Source of the DNA: Rhizophagus irregularis
Lineage: Eukaryota > Glomeromycota > Glomeromycetes > Glomerales > Glomeraceae
Reading direction: 5' to 3'
Assembly: GCF_026210795.1 (NCBI RefSeq)
Contig: NC_089440.1
Coordinates: 3,596,001-3,660,000, forward strand
Length of the DNA stretch: 64,000 nt
Part shown: positions 49,206-61,150 of the stretch, piece by piece
How positions within the stretch are numbered: position 1 is the first letter of the stretch
Layout of the letters: each line of letters starts with the position of its first letter
The notes under the pieces: model-generated
What the model was told of the DNA's origin: nothing
Databases searched by the model: none
Seen by the model: only the letters and a program-made list of their open reading frames with translations
Position numbers and translations under genes: made by a program

Positions 49206-50625
49206 CTATGTGAATATGTGATGTATGTAAATAATCAGATATCATTATATGATACTATTTGATATATATAGTCCTTCAAAAACATATATAGTCCTTTACT
49301 TCACTTCAGATAATGAATAAGATTTATTAGTAAGTAAACTGAAAAAATAAAAAAAGTTTACTATAAATCAAATTTATTATAATATGAGTATTGACTGTAT
49401 AATAAATAATAGTTATTTCACAAGAAGTCATAAATATCAATAATTTTTATGATGCAGCCATGAAAATTATAATATTTATGTAACACATGAAATAATTCTT
49501 TTATCTTATGAAGACTAATGTCTAGTGATAGGAAAGAATAGGAAAAATATAAATAAATTATAAAAATACATGAATATGAAAAATATCATTAGAAAAATTA
49601 CTGGCATGAATATATTTTCAAAAAATCACTGATGATCAATTAGTAAACATAAAATAATGCTAATTACTAGATTTTTATTTTAGAAGTTAAATTACATTTT
49701 GTTAAGAGATTGGAAAGTGAATTACTGTATAAAGCAGTTAATAGATTACACCTATTAACTAACTTTTATAAGTGAAAATTAATATTAACATTAATATAAA
49801 TAAAACTAAAATGAAGATTATATAAATAAACTCTTTCCTGTACCGTTCACGTCCATTTTTCACACAAGAAATAATACACTTTTTTCTTGTTAAATTACTA
49901 GAAAAATAGCACTTCAGTATTATGACAAAAGTGTTCCTTAGTTTAAACAACATACTTTTTATTATCACTCTTTTCAGTTCAAAGAAGTTTACAAGGGCTT
50001 AATAGTCCTTTAAAGACATAAAAGTTTTATTTTCTTGCGAAATTTTTCAAAAGAAGGCGTAAATACGGTACACCAATCATATAAAGGATGTCGAATAAAG
50101 AAATTTTTATCGGCTATACTTTTTTTTCGTCCAGAAAAAGTGAAACGGTACACGGAGACTGATATGATATATTCCACCAGAAAAGGAAAGTCCTATATCT
50201 TCTTGCATGTGGATTCATTACAGAAAGAAAAGATATGTTGACGATTGTTACCAACAATAGACATAGACATATAATAAAGAAATATGAAAGGCCTTTTTTG
50301 ATTAATTCAGATCGACCTATAATGAATACTAAATACAGGATTTCAAAATACTTGACGAGTGTATTTTATGGGTTACCTATTGACATAGAAACTAGAAACA
50401 AGTATTTTTTAAGAATACGCTAATTATTATTGGATAAACTTGTTGTTATTGAAAATAGATTGAAAAAACAAGAAAAGAACAGACAAACTACATCTTATAT
50501 TAAATTTAGTCATGGCAGACGAACATGGTATTTGGGGTTTTATATCACGTTCTCATTCTGTAGTAACGTACGTGCTTATGTGATGTCAAGAAATGAAAAG
50601 TTTGTCAAAATTGTCGTTCGAAGGT
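49206..50625. other. Spacer with weak short frames
   Basis: Three overlapping plus-strand frames (50035-50241, 50235-50423, 50430-50645) are less AT-biased than the surroundings and could be a decayed gene. I see no motif linking them. 49206-50000 is plain AT-rich. Confidence 0.4.
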
Positions 50626-53530
50626 TAGGGATGGTAAAGTCCTAGGTCCTGGACCTAAAGACTTGATCCTAGGACTGGATCAGCAGATCTTTAGGTCCAG
50701 ATTTAGGACTGATGAAAATCAGGTCCTAAAAAGTCCTATCCAATAGAATTTCAGTAATTATGAAATTTATAGTAATATGCCGATATGCTGATTATGCCGA
50801 TATCTCATATCTTCAACACGTAACACGTAATAATGAGTAATTCTTTTAACAGCTTAAATGACGCGTTTATTCCAAATATTGATGACATAGATAATATAGA
50901 TAATAAAATAGAAGAGCCTGAGCCTTCACGTAAAACTGCTTCAGTATGGAACTATGTAAATTGTAAAGATCTATCTCATCCAGGAGTACCAGTATGTAAA
51001 ACATGTGGTTATGTATTTTCTATTAAGTCAGGAAACTCTAGTATTGAACGACATCTTTTGAGTAAACATTGTATAGTAATCCAAAAAGTTCGAAAGCAAA
51101 CTACCCTAAAATTTAAATGCAAGGATCCTTGGCCTGAGAAAGAGAAATTGGAGCGGGATGATGCTGTTGTTACTTGGATAATTGCTGACCAACAGCCCTT
51201 CAGTTTTGTGGAGAAGGAAAATTTTATCAAAATGATGAATGTTTTCGATTCTCGTTATAAGGTTCCTGACTGCCACCAAATTAAAGAAAAGGTAGTCCAA
51301 GAGTTCAATAAACGACATCTAAATATTCGTTATGATTTACTAAAAATACCTGGAAGAGTCTCCTTTACTGCAGATATGTGGACGTCAACATTAAGCAGTG
51401 AAGCGTATCTTGGTTTAACTATTCATTATGTTGATGAAAATTGGACTCTCTGGCGTTTTTTACTTGACATTATTCCGTTTAAAACTCGGCACACTGGAAT
51501 TAACATGGCAACTGCAATTAATAATGTTCTTTGCGAGTTCAATTTAGCAGGTAAAGCACTAGCACTTACTACCGACAATGAGTCTGCAATGCTAGTATGC
51601 GGTTGAAAGTTATCAGAAGAATTTGAGAGTGCTTTAGATGGTTTTTCATTTAGTCATTACTGCTGCTCAGCACATATTCTTAATCTCACAGCTAAACAAG
51701 GGATGGAGATAATTGATGAAAAAATTCTTAATGTGCGTAAGTTGATGATAAAGATCAAGAATTCAGTTTTATTATGTGATGATTTATGCGAGTTATGTTC
51801 TATGGAGAAAATTGAATATCTTCGGCCTGAAGTAGATATAGAAACTAGGTGGAACTCCACCTACTATATGCTTTGTAAATTTCAAAGAATGGAAACAGCG
51901 TTAAAGATGCTTGCAATTAAACATGAAAACGTCTGAGATTTAATGCCATCTCTTATAGCATGGACAAAGATTAAGGTATGTTTGATATTATAATGATCAA
52001 AGATTTTCAGGATAACAGTAAAGATAAGAGCTCCCGAATCTTATTTAATGAAATATCATATGAATAGAGGAGGGCGGGAGGTGATATTCTTCAAAGGAAC
52101 GAAACTAAAAATCAAGAATATTATTATGTAAAATATTAAAAGATATTTCATGTAAATTAACATATTTATATTTTAAAAAATCAATAAATTAATTACATTT
52201 ATTTCCATAGTTATTTTAATAAAATCTACTATTATTTTGCAGGAAACAATAATCGTTTTAGAACCACTTGAAAGAGCCACCAAAAATCTTTCAGGTTCTA
52301 AATATCCAACTATTGCTGACGTACGATTCTATTTTAATGAAATTTGGGACCATCTAAAATACTGTATGGAAAGTGATCAATATTTGTTAGCCGATTCGAT
52401 AAATCAAAAAATTGAAGAATACTGGACGATTCTTGATGATGCAACTATGATTGCTACAATCTTGGATCCACGAAACAAAATTACCCTCTTTGAATTAGGT
52501 GAATCAACAACGAAAGCAATTAATACCTTAAAAGAAAGGTTTTCTTTTTATTATAGCAAAGTTCTACGATCACGAACTTCCATACCTAAAGAAAACAATA
52601 ATGTATCGGGAAGAGAATATTTCTACCAACTAAAGAAACGGCGTTTAGGAGAAACTACTGAAACAGCACAAGCTTCAACCCGCCTTCAAACAATCCTGAT
52701 TTCACAGAAATAGAACGATACCTAGCACTGCCTTAGAATGAATGTAGAAGTACTACTTTGGTGGCAAGCTCACACTATTGAATTTCCAGTACTCTCATTA
52801 ATGGCAAGGAATTATTTGGCGATACAATCCACAAGTGTTGCATGCGAACAGGGTAAGTTTATTAATAATAGTTGGCAAATAAATAACACATATCCATTTG
52901 AAATAATCAATAATTAATTGTTTTAATTGATTAATTCATTAATTTTGTGTTTATTTTTTTTTTTATTTCAAAATTTAGCATTTTCTGTTGCTGGAAATAC
53001 AATTACGAAAACTCGAAATTAACTACAACCAGAAACTGCGAGGGCGTCATTATGTGCTAAGAGTTGGATAGATAATAATATTGGAGAAAAAAATGTGGCT
53101 TAACCGTTTATTTGGAATTTTTGTAACTGATCAACAGTTCTAAACTAATTAAGGTTTTAATATGTAATAATAAACGGTATAACTAAATTTTGCTTTTTGT
53201 ATTACTAATTTACAGCATTATTTAAAATTTTTGTAAATATACGTCAAGTTTTTAATAATTAATATGTAGTTTTAAATCGTAGTAACCCTAATAATAAAAT
53301 TTTAAGTCGTTTGATAATAAATTAAATGAAACCAATTTTTATATATATGACAAAAATTTATAAATAATTTAGCCCAGGACCAGGTCCTGGGACCAGATTC
53401 AGGACCAGACTTAATAAAACTCAAGTCCTGGGACTCATTCCTTTAGGACCTGCCTGCAGGTCCCGTTCTATATGAACCTATAAAGCCTCCAGGACTAAGA
53501 CCTAATTACCACCTGACCTAACTATCCCTA
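50626..53530 (+). mobile_element. hAT transposon with BED-finger transposase
   Basis: The ends are tagggatggtaa (left) and the complement of tagggatagtt (right). Subterminal regions on both sides are rich in aggtcctagg/ggtcctgg/ttaggacc words in both orientations. The length is 2.9 kb with a broken transposase inside. No matching 8-bp duplication is visible at the borders (left tcgaaggt, right ggtacaag). Confidence 0.8.
50833..53103 (+). pseudogene. hAT-family transposase, inactivated
   Basis: Exons 50833-51975, 52243-52852 and 52979-53103 are joined by plausible GT-AG introns. The N-terminus has a BED zinc finger (C55, C58, H74, H79, with WNYVNCKD before it). Then come VSFTADMWTS (D181) and LALTTDNESAM (D248) of the hAT catalytic core. 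The C-terminus has the dimerisation block TSVACEQ + AFSVAGNTITKTRN ... TARASLCAKSWI. Lesions are TGA at 51604-51606 and at 51934-51936, a local frameshift with TAG codons at about 52680-52760, and TAA near 53021 where an arginine is expected. The protein would excise and insert the element by cut-and-paste; this copy is dead. Confidence 0.88.
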
Positions 53531-53668
53531 GGTACAAGTGTACCTGTAGAAAGAATATTTTCTGGAGGAACTGACCTAATTACAAAGAGACATTCTAGTT
53601 TAGGACGAGAAACTATTCAAGCATGTATGTGTCTGAAAAACTGGATAAAAAACGATAGAGTAGAATAA
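53531..53668 (+). pseudogene. C-terminal fragment of a second, different hAT transposase
   Basis: Directly against the right end of the previous element, 45 codons read TSVPVERIFSGGTDLITK, then GRETIQACMCLKNWI and a stop. This is the hAT C-terminal dimerisation region, but of a lineage different from the neighbouring element. The upstream part is missing to the right of 53530 and was not found to the left of 50626. Confidence 0.75.
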
Positions 53669-53929
53669 TATATATGTATGCGGTATGCCAAAACTTACTA
53701 ATAAATCGTCATATTGCATTAATGTTGTAATTACTACATATCCCAGCAGGTTTTATAAATAACTGTATTGTTAATTTTGAAACCTAGCACATTACCATTT
53801 ATATATAAAAACAGCTCTTTTAAGTAATTAAATAAAAATATAAAATCTTTATTTTTATCAGTTGTAACTTGCAAAAAAACTTCGTTATTATTATTAAAAT
53901 TCTCATAAGCCACTTTGAAATTATACAAA

Positions 53930-54000
53930 AATATTCAGGTTGGGTCGGATACCCGGACTCGACCCGACCAAAAAAATCAAAAAAAGACTCTGATCAGTTT
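53930..54000. repeat. ggtcaggt-type repeat end
   Basis: A block with ttgggtcggatacccggact and gacccgacc resembles the caggt-rich borders at 47150 and 55085-55240. With the latter it may bracket the 54000-55240 interval. Confidence 0.45.
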
Positions 54001-54059
54001 TGGTAATAACTGCGGTTTCAGTATTAGTCGTATGATTAACCGATAATTTTTTTTTTTAA

Positions 54060-54920
54060 TGGCAAGTTATACCTTGGGTAAGTTGTAATGGAGGAAGTTT
54101 TACACCATTTACTTAAAGAAATGTTAATAAACATTATTAACGTTTCTTTTTTGTTTTATTTTTATAGGGAATGGCTTTGGAGCTTGGGTAAGTTGTAATG
54201 AAGGGATTTTTGTGTTATTATTTAAAGAAATGTAAATAAACTGAACATTCTTAATGTTTTCTTTTATTTATTTGTATGGAACGGCCTTGAAGATCTTAGG
54301 TAAGTTGTAATAGGGGATTTTTGCGTTTAGAAATGTTAATAAACTGAATGTTATTAACATTTTCTTTATTTTTTTTTTTAGTAAATCGCATTCTGTACAA
54401 ATGTAAGGTAGATTCCTAACCAATAAACGACCAGTTTCGCCTATAGATTCTTCATGTGGGACATCAGCGGTTTGATAATTTGAATTGTTATTCATCCCTT
54501 TATTGGATATTATGTGTTCTTCATCGTGATTCATATGATAGGATAGCGTGCCTTTATCTCCCTTTTTTCTTTATCACTTTCAGTTCACTATCGTCACTAT
54601 CATTAGATTTGTTATCAAATGAAGTATAGGAACGGCCTTTAGATGACAGTATGTGCATTAGAGAAGGGGGGTTTGATAATTTTTTTTTAGGAACGGCCTT
54701 TGGATAAATGAACAGGCCACGGTATGTGTATTAGAAAGAGAGATTTGATAATTCATTTTTTTTAAGGAATGTTTATTAACGTTTCCTTTTTTTTAATTTT
54801 TAGAAAATGGTCTTGGGATAACTCAGAAAGCTGAACAGGCCGTAGTATGTGTGTGAGGGGGGTTCATTAATTTTTTAAGGAACGTTTCCTTTTCTTTGTT
54901 TATAGGATTAAATCATTGTA
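54060..54920 (+). repeat. Tandem array of splice-site-like units
   Basis: Units of about 110-125 bases each contain a near-consensus donor and acceptor. The pattern is cttgggtaagttgtaat, then a spacer with aaatgttaataaact and attaacgttttc, then a T-rich tract ending in tatag/tttag, then ggaacggcctttgg. At least three close copies lie at 54077, 54188 and 54299, with more diverged ones at about 54690, 54800 and 54890. The short GC-rich pieces (ggaacggccttgg) sit where exons would be. A gene fragment (54383-54625) lies between copies. Confidence 0.6.
54383..54625 (-). pseudogene. MRD1: Fragment of an MRD1/RBM19-like RNA-binding protein
   Basis: The minus strand reads GETGRLLVRNLPYICTECDL, with RNP2 motif LLVRNL. 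In the rRNA-processing factors Mrd1/RBM19 this kind of sequence opens an RRM. Upstream (higher coordinates), acidic-polar sequence (FDNKSNDSDDSELKV) reads in another frame, so at least one frameshift separates the parts. The fragment ends at an A-rich run directly after the aspartate-leucine. No other part of the gene is in the window. Confidence 0.55.
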
Positions 54921-55084
54921 GAATTAATTAAAATTTATAGTTATTAATAATAAAATTTTTCCAGTTATATAAAATTTAACTAATTAGCATTATTATTGAT
55001 ATTATTTTATATATCATAAATGATTTCTATGGTTTTTTTATTTAGTAATAAAATACAACATAAAATATAATAACAGCAGGTCAA

Positions 55085-55240
55085 AAAAAAAAAATTTTTT
55101 AATAAAAATCAGATCAGGTTGGATCGGGTCAGGTCAAGTTATTTTTATATTCGGGTTGATACTTAACCCAATCTGAAAAAAATGAGACAGGTCAGGTTAA
55201 GTCAATTACCTGACCCTACCTGACCCGTTCGGAGCTCTAT
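55085..55240 (-). repeat. Dispersed ggtcaggt repeat, inverted copy of the 47150 block
   Basis: Words ggtcaggttaagtcaattac and ctgaccctacctgacccgtt are the complement of the opening of the 47150-48610 repeat. The next gene-like frame begins immediately after it. Confidence 0.7.
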
Positions 55241-56163
55241 TCGAAGGTGATAGTAACTCCTACACCTCTACCACAAAATGTGTTTAAAGATTTTAGTAAA
55301 GTTAAACAAGTAATAAGTAAACGCGTAGGCATGTCTTATATAAAAAAAGTTTCAATGGATGGTGAAGCACGTAAATATGCAGTTACATATTCAAATTTAC
55401 AGATAAACAAGCAATTTAAGACGTCGAAAGAACAAGAGAAGTATAAAAAGAGGTTTAAAAACAGCCTTAAGAATAATAAGAATAAATGGCAGGTTACAAA
55501 TCATGGAATTGGATCAAAAGTCCTTATTTTCAAACATAAGTTGATACGTAGAAGTGATATTCTTAAGAAACAATACATATCAGAAAAAGAAATGGAGTTT
55601 CTGGTAGATCAAGTTACAAGTGAAGTTGGATACAAAATGTTAATAGATGATATTTTTATAAATCATTCTTTTAACGAAGAACATTTTTTTGAATTAAGAA
55701 AGAAAAAAGATGCTTCTTTTGAACGAAAAGATAGTAAGTTAGCAGAACAGGTCGAGTAGTGCTGGTCGAAAGTCTTTACGATAGACAATATTATTACGGA
55801 CGCGGGAAATGGAAATTAGTGGACAGGATAATGTCGCTCGCGCAAATACTGAATAGACGAGAACCTATTACAAGGGCAGAATTTCATCAGGGTTTGAATA
55901 GTATTAGAGATAAACGTCTTTTAACGACATATTGTAATGGGATTAGAAGAGGGAGGCGTGGACGTGGTATTACTCATGACTACGTGGTTAATCAGTGTGC
56001 AATTAAAGCTCATAAATTAGAGCAAGGTATGTTATATTAAGGGAAGATAAGTATATAATTAGTTATTCTTGTTTTGTTTTTCTATTTTCTTTTGTAGGAT
56101 GGCTAATTATTAAGAAACAAATTATCAAAAGGGAAAAAATGAATAATTATTTTAGGATTTAGA
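55241..56163 (+). pseudogene. Unrecognised gene, 5'-truncated and frame-shifted
   Basis: An open frame enters directly from the repeat at 55240 without an ATG and runs to a stop at 55757 (about 170 codons, rich in Lys, with FVLDQ-type helices; for example KEQEKYKKRFKNSLKNN). A second frame picks up at about 55759 (YGRGKWKLVDRIM, RRGRRGRGITHDYVVNQ) and reaches 56040, or may splice at 56026 (GTATGT) to 56099 and stop at 56163. A GTAAGT near 55735 could be part of an intron that joins both frames, but no acceptor restores phase. No family is recognised. Codon usage looks genuine. The missing start suggests a truncated copy. Confidence 0.45.
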
Positions 56164-56748
56164 TCATTCCTTATCTGATAATATTTATATAAGGCTATTT
56201 GGTTAGAAAGAAAAATATATAGACTTTCCCAGTAGTTTTAACAAATTATTTAGAAAAATTGTTTTCGTTTATTTAAATGAATCGTTATGTCAGATAGTAT
56301 GTACATACAGCTTTTTTAATAAAGAAAGAATCATATATGCACGTTATTTATAACGTGTAGTAAAGGAAGAAAAGCGGTGCGGTATTAGCGGTAAAGATAA
56401 AAAAGCTAAGTCACATAGTAAACGCACTGAAGTGGATGTTAAAGATGTTGGCTGTAAGATGTTAGAAAGTAATTGGAATAAATGGAATGATTTGGCGTTC
56501 CATCGAGGCGGTCATTGGGCAAATTTTTAGGTAGATCATGACAGTCACCTTTGAATTTGAGGTCGCGTCATGGTTTTTAACAATGATGTGATCGTTTAGG
56601 TGACAGGTCGACTTGTTCTTTATGAAAAGTAGTCTTGTTTCATAATGCTTAATTCTTATATGTATTTGTTTATCTTATATTTTGTAAGTTTATATATGTA
56701 AGTAAGCGTGATTATAATGGGACATGATCGCATCTATAATAAAGTATT
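56164..56748 (+). other. Possible 3' part or UTR of the preceding gene
   Basis: 56400-56532 reads a protein-like stretch (GCKMLESNWNKWNDLAFHRG) ending in a TAG. At 56540-56605 a small inverted word pair (gtcacct / aggtgac) forms a hairpin. The stretch closes with an AATAAA signal at about 56737 just before the poly(A) tract. Confidence 0.4.
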
Positions 56749-56768
56749 AAAAAAAAAAAAAAAAAAAA
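56749..56768 (+). other. Genomic poly(A) tract after AATAAA
   Basis: About 20 adenines follow ataataaagtatt. A polyadenylation signal plus an encoded A-tail, downstream of a gene body without its 5' end, is what a reverse-transcribed and truncated insertion leaves behind. Confidence 0.6.
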
Positions 56769-58150
56769 CTAAATTGAATAACTATAAAATACAACTAGTG
56801 TTTCTAACAAATTGATTTGATTATATTGGTAATATAGTACAACCTAAATTAATCATAAAAAAAAACCATTTTTTGTAAATATCTTGTGATCTAGCAGTTT
56901 AATTTTAATAAACTTTTTTTATTTTGATTAGTTTAATATAATTTATAAAAAAAAAAAATTATTAAAATTCAATTACTAAATTACAGAATAATATTTTTCA
57001 GATTCAGATCAGATTTAGATTAAATTACTAAAATTCTGATTTAATTTGAATTTTTAGAAGCATTAAATACAATATACTGTACCTAAAATGTAACTTCACT
57101 TCTTAATTTATTGAGAATAAATATTTATTTTACAATAATAAGACAAACAATAATATCTTGTATAATGAGATCAAAATCTTTGCTGAAATTTATGGTATTA
57201 CTGATTTCTACCTTATATTCATTGGAAAATTTTTTAGAATGCAGATCTGCATAGATTTTCAGAAATTATTTTTACATAGATCTTATATCTTGACACAAAT
57301 ATTAGAAGAAAAATCAAATAAAAAACTGCCTAGATTTTACAAATAACAAAGTTTTATGTGATTTTTGTTATTAAATTTTACACATATTTTACAAAATAAA
57401 ATCTGTAAAATTCATTAAATTTATCACTTTATTATACTATTTTATTAATGCATTAATAGCTAAAATTTTACTGTAATTTATATATTGTTAATAGTTTAAA
57501 TATTATTTCAGTTAGTTCAATTTTAATAAACAACTATTTAAAATTGTGTTTAAGAAATATCCAGAAATTTGTAGACTTACCAAAAGTAGAAAAGTAAAAA
57601 TGTTCAGTTAGTTAATAACATTTCATTAAAAAAATAAAATTTAAAGAACTTTAAAAAATACTTTCAAAGTTCTATCCAAGTGCAATTCAAGAAGTCACAG
57701 ACCTACAAAAGAAAAGAAAATGTTAGTTAGCAATATTTAATGTCTAATTTATTTTTATATTAAGTAAATATTAGTAATTTTATAATAACACATCATGAAA
57801 AAAACAAAAAAAAAAATACTTACTTGTATATATTGGCATCTTAATCAAATTATTTAATTAAATGTCAAATATATAGTTGCTTATATTTGACTTACATTCA
57901 ATAATTATAAATAAAAATTCTTAATAAATATAAATTTAATAAAACTTTAATTATTGTCCTTCAGACAATATATCCAAAAAAATTCATTACATGATTACAT
58001 GAATTTTTCTGTTTGTTCATATTAATATCATCCAATGATTATTAATTTCTTTTTCAATTTTTGCTCTAGATTTCCATTTCCTAATAAATAAACATACTAC
58101 TACACCTTAAAATTTTGAATAATTTTGGCATCCATAAGTTGAAGTTTTGA
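56769..58150. other. AT-rich spacer
   Basis: The 62-codon frame at 57158-57346 has no supporting features. No repeat was recognised. Confidence 0.45.
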
Positions 58151-59640
58151 TATTATATTTGGTGGAAGAAATACAATTCGAATATTGGTAATTCAATACT
58201 ACTATCTTTTTTTTTCCCTTTACTATCTTTTCTATTCAATAAATCATGACTTTTTTGTTTACTAGTATTATCTATTTCATTATTATCTAAAGATTCTTCA
58301 GATTCATTATTAGTTAAATTATCTTCATAAATTATCATCATAATCATTGTTATAATCATTATCATAATCATTATCACTTTCATTTTCATCAATAGAAGTA
58401 ATGAATTTATATGACAAAGCATTATTAATAATTAAAACAACATGCCAGCCTTGAAAATGAAATTCACAATCCAGTTTACTAAACTATCTATTAAAAATAT
58501 CATGTTTCATCTATGCCTTTTTATTTACTTTGTACGTAACTGAAAGTCGAAAAGTTTGAATATTATGAAAAGCTCATGGCTTTAAAGATTTACCAATTAC
58601 TAATAGTTTCAATTTGTAATTTCCAGATGCATTTGATACTAACATTACAGTTACTCTAGTTTTATTCTATTAGTAGAAAATTTCATTAGCATACTGCTAT
58701 TAATACAAAAATGACAAGACATATACAAATAAGAATATAACAAGAATATTATATTAGAAACCTTACTTTTTTAGTTTCATTAATAGGTTTATATGCAAGA
58801 GTTTTTTTATTAGATATCATATGAAAAAACAAACCAGTTTCATCTGCATTATAGATATTATCTAAGCAGAACTCCCGAAAAATACATATGAAGGTTATAA
58901 ATGATTGGCAAGATTTTGGCCTAAAATAAGCAACTTTTCAGAACTGGAATTATGATAATGCTGGCCAGTATCAAAACGAACAATAAAATTTAGGCTGGCA
59001 CTATCTAAAAAAGGCAAGATTTTCATGAAAATTTTGGTTCTTTTTAAGCAAACTCAAATGAGACCTTTTTATGTATTTTTCAGAGTCCTGTCTAAGCTAT
59101 ATTATTATAAAATTCGCTAAAATTTTTCTCATTTTTGAGATAATGTTTTCAATAGTATACTCGTGAATTTTCTATGTAGTTTATGTTATCAAAGGTGATT
59201 TTTTTTAAATCATGCAATCCAACCATTTGAAAAAGTTAAGGTATTTTCAGGCACACTTAAATTATATGCAAAAAAAATAGCTTTTTCTCTCAAAATTGCA
59301 TCTGAAATAAACATCCAACTACTAAGAGTCTGACTAACCCAAATTTTTAATGTCTCATTGACTTATAGGACTTTAACTTAGCGTGAATATTTAAAAAAAG
59401 CATAAATACTATTATTTTCAATTGCTAAGAAAATATATCTCTTTTTTAATATTTTAAAAACTGTTGTTTGGTCTATATTTAAAGTCTATTGTATCTTAAA
59501 AAAAAAAGTTATTTCATTTTGGGTTTTTTTTGGGATTATTATTAATGTAAATACAAATTTCTTTATATTGTAGTTTAGTTAAAAAAGTACGTGTTCTTTT
59601 TGTAGACCTTAAAGGTGGCATATAGTATTACTTTTAAAGT
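58150..59640 (-). pseudogene. Pogo/Tigger (CENP-B-type) DDE transposase relic
   Basis: On the minus strand, coding fragments appear in the right order. A Tc5/CENP-B-type helix-turn-helix piece (WVSQTLSSWMFISDAILREK, about 59345-59280) comes first. Then comes the catalytic DNIYNADETGLFFHM (about 58870-58820), then VTVMLVSNASGNYKLKLLVI (about 58655-58595) and GWHVVLIINNALSYK (about 58455-58410). These are separated by stops, frameshifts and an apparent insertion at about 58876-59215. The first aspartate (NADETG) is visible. A Tc1/pogo-type end lies outside at about 59912-59955. Confidence 0.75.
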
Positions 59641-59911
59641 AATATTTTTAGATAATCTTTTTTAGTTTAATAAAAAATAGAAATACACTAAACTTTTTTT
59701 GTTTAAGAAAAAAGTGCACATTCACGTATTTTTTGTTTAAGTAACAAATCAATTTTAATATTTTCATGTGATTGTAATTATAAATGATATGTTTTAATTA
59801 TTAGATTTTCTAGAATAAGAGTAATAGTAATTATAAGTGAAATGTGACTATAGATGATAGATTTTATATATGAAAATTCAAGATATCCAACTAAGGTGAT
59901 TATATACAAGA

Positions 59912-59955
59912 ATATGACTATGGTGGTGATGACTATAGCGAGTGCTGACTGTATT
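59912..59955 (-). repeat. Terminal inverted repeat of the pogo relic
   Basis: The minus strand reads cagtcagcactcgctatagt then catcaccaccatagtcata, the same style as the cagtcaactctctttatagt ends at 16443. The partner end near 57-58 kb was not found. Confidence 0.6.
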
Positions 59956-60879
59956 TCTATTTTTTAATTTTTAATCATTTTAATTAATTATTTTTACGAT
60001 AATCAAATTATTTAATTTATAGATTTTAGATTTTTTTATCAATTTCAATTTAAATTTTATTTTGTAAATTTCAAGTATATTTTCCTTTTACAATTTCTAA
60101 ATTAGTTAATAATGTCAACAAAAAATACTAAGAAAAAAACTGGAAAAAATACAAAAAAAAAAACAAAAGTCTTTCATAATAGTCCTAAAAAAATGAAGCT
60201 TCTCAAAAAACTGGAAATATATTAATTCAAATTTTATTAGATACAATCTGTCAAGAAATCGTATTTTTTACATTAATTTAATATTATAATTAATCTTCAC
60301 TTAATCAATTGACTCCAATAGCTGATGACAAAATACAGAAAATATTGATGATAATGCTTTAGCTTCAACATCTCATACTAAAACTCATACTGGCCTTGAT
60401 GATGATAATATTTTAACTTCAATACTTCATATCAAAATTCATACTGAATTATTTGTATTAATTATTTTAAACAAAATTCTTAAATCTTCAACATTTAATA
60501 ATTCTACAAAAAGTATCAAAATGGCAAACCAAAAAAAATCAGGATAGATCATTAATGCCCATTATTGGTAATAATTCAACAAGAAATCTTGAAAAATCTT
60601 TAACTAAACTCAGTGATGATTCAAACTGAAGAACTTTCATACCTATTAGAATTTCTACATTTATTAGAACTTTCATATCTATTACACCTATGCAAATTAA
60701 TGATAAATATAGTAATTTTAAAGAAAAACATGATGAACATTACCTTATAATCAAAAAATTCAATTATATTAGTATAAAAGTATTAGACAAAAAATCACTT
60801 CACTATATCGATTGTGCTGACGTATTAGTAAGTAACAATGATTAGATTCTCAAATGATAGAACTCCAGACATTTCTTAT
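59956..60879 (+). pseudogene. Degraded gene remnant, unknown
   Basis: Scattered protein-like pieces lie on the plus strand: a lysine-rich start (MSTKNTKKKTGKNTKKK at about 60111), NALASTSHTKTHTGLDDDN at about 60350-60405 partly repeated afterwards, and DKYSNFKEKHDEHYLIIKK at about 60703-60760 ending at a GTAAGT at about 60828. A further piece, EYHKALENLDEYTSHYIKIL, lies at about 61346-61405. Many stops lie between. No family is recognised. Confidence 0.35.
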
Positions 60880-61150
60880 AAAACTCACAAGTCACAACTG
60901 ACTTTTTGCCAAAAAAAAAACCCAATTTGCTCTTTTTTTATTTTCCGTTTTTTGTGATTATCTCAGCAGTATCCAGTGATCTGATTCATGCAGATTTTTT
61001 TATTTTGTAGAGCTCGATGAGAGCTACAAAACAAAAAAAGTTTGTACAAATTGGACCATCAGATGCCGAGATAATCACAAAAAACTGATTTTTTTTTGTG
61101 AAATTTAGGTCAATCCACAAAAAAGTCACCACTGAGTTGTATATATAATG
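60880..61150. mobile_element. Foldback repeat
   Basis: Complementary words ttttttgtgattatctc and gagataatcacaaaaaa face each other around a tight hairpin (ttttgtagagctc / agagctacaaaa, about 61003-61033). The outer words gtcacaactgac and agtcaccactgag are further inverted. No frame is present. It sits in what may be an intron of the degraded gene. Confidence 0.7.

Noticed and set aside
49759-49968. 69-codon minus frame with a hydrophobic end
   Set aside because: It is an AT-rich chance frame (Ile, Phe, Lys); no support.
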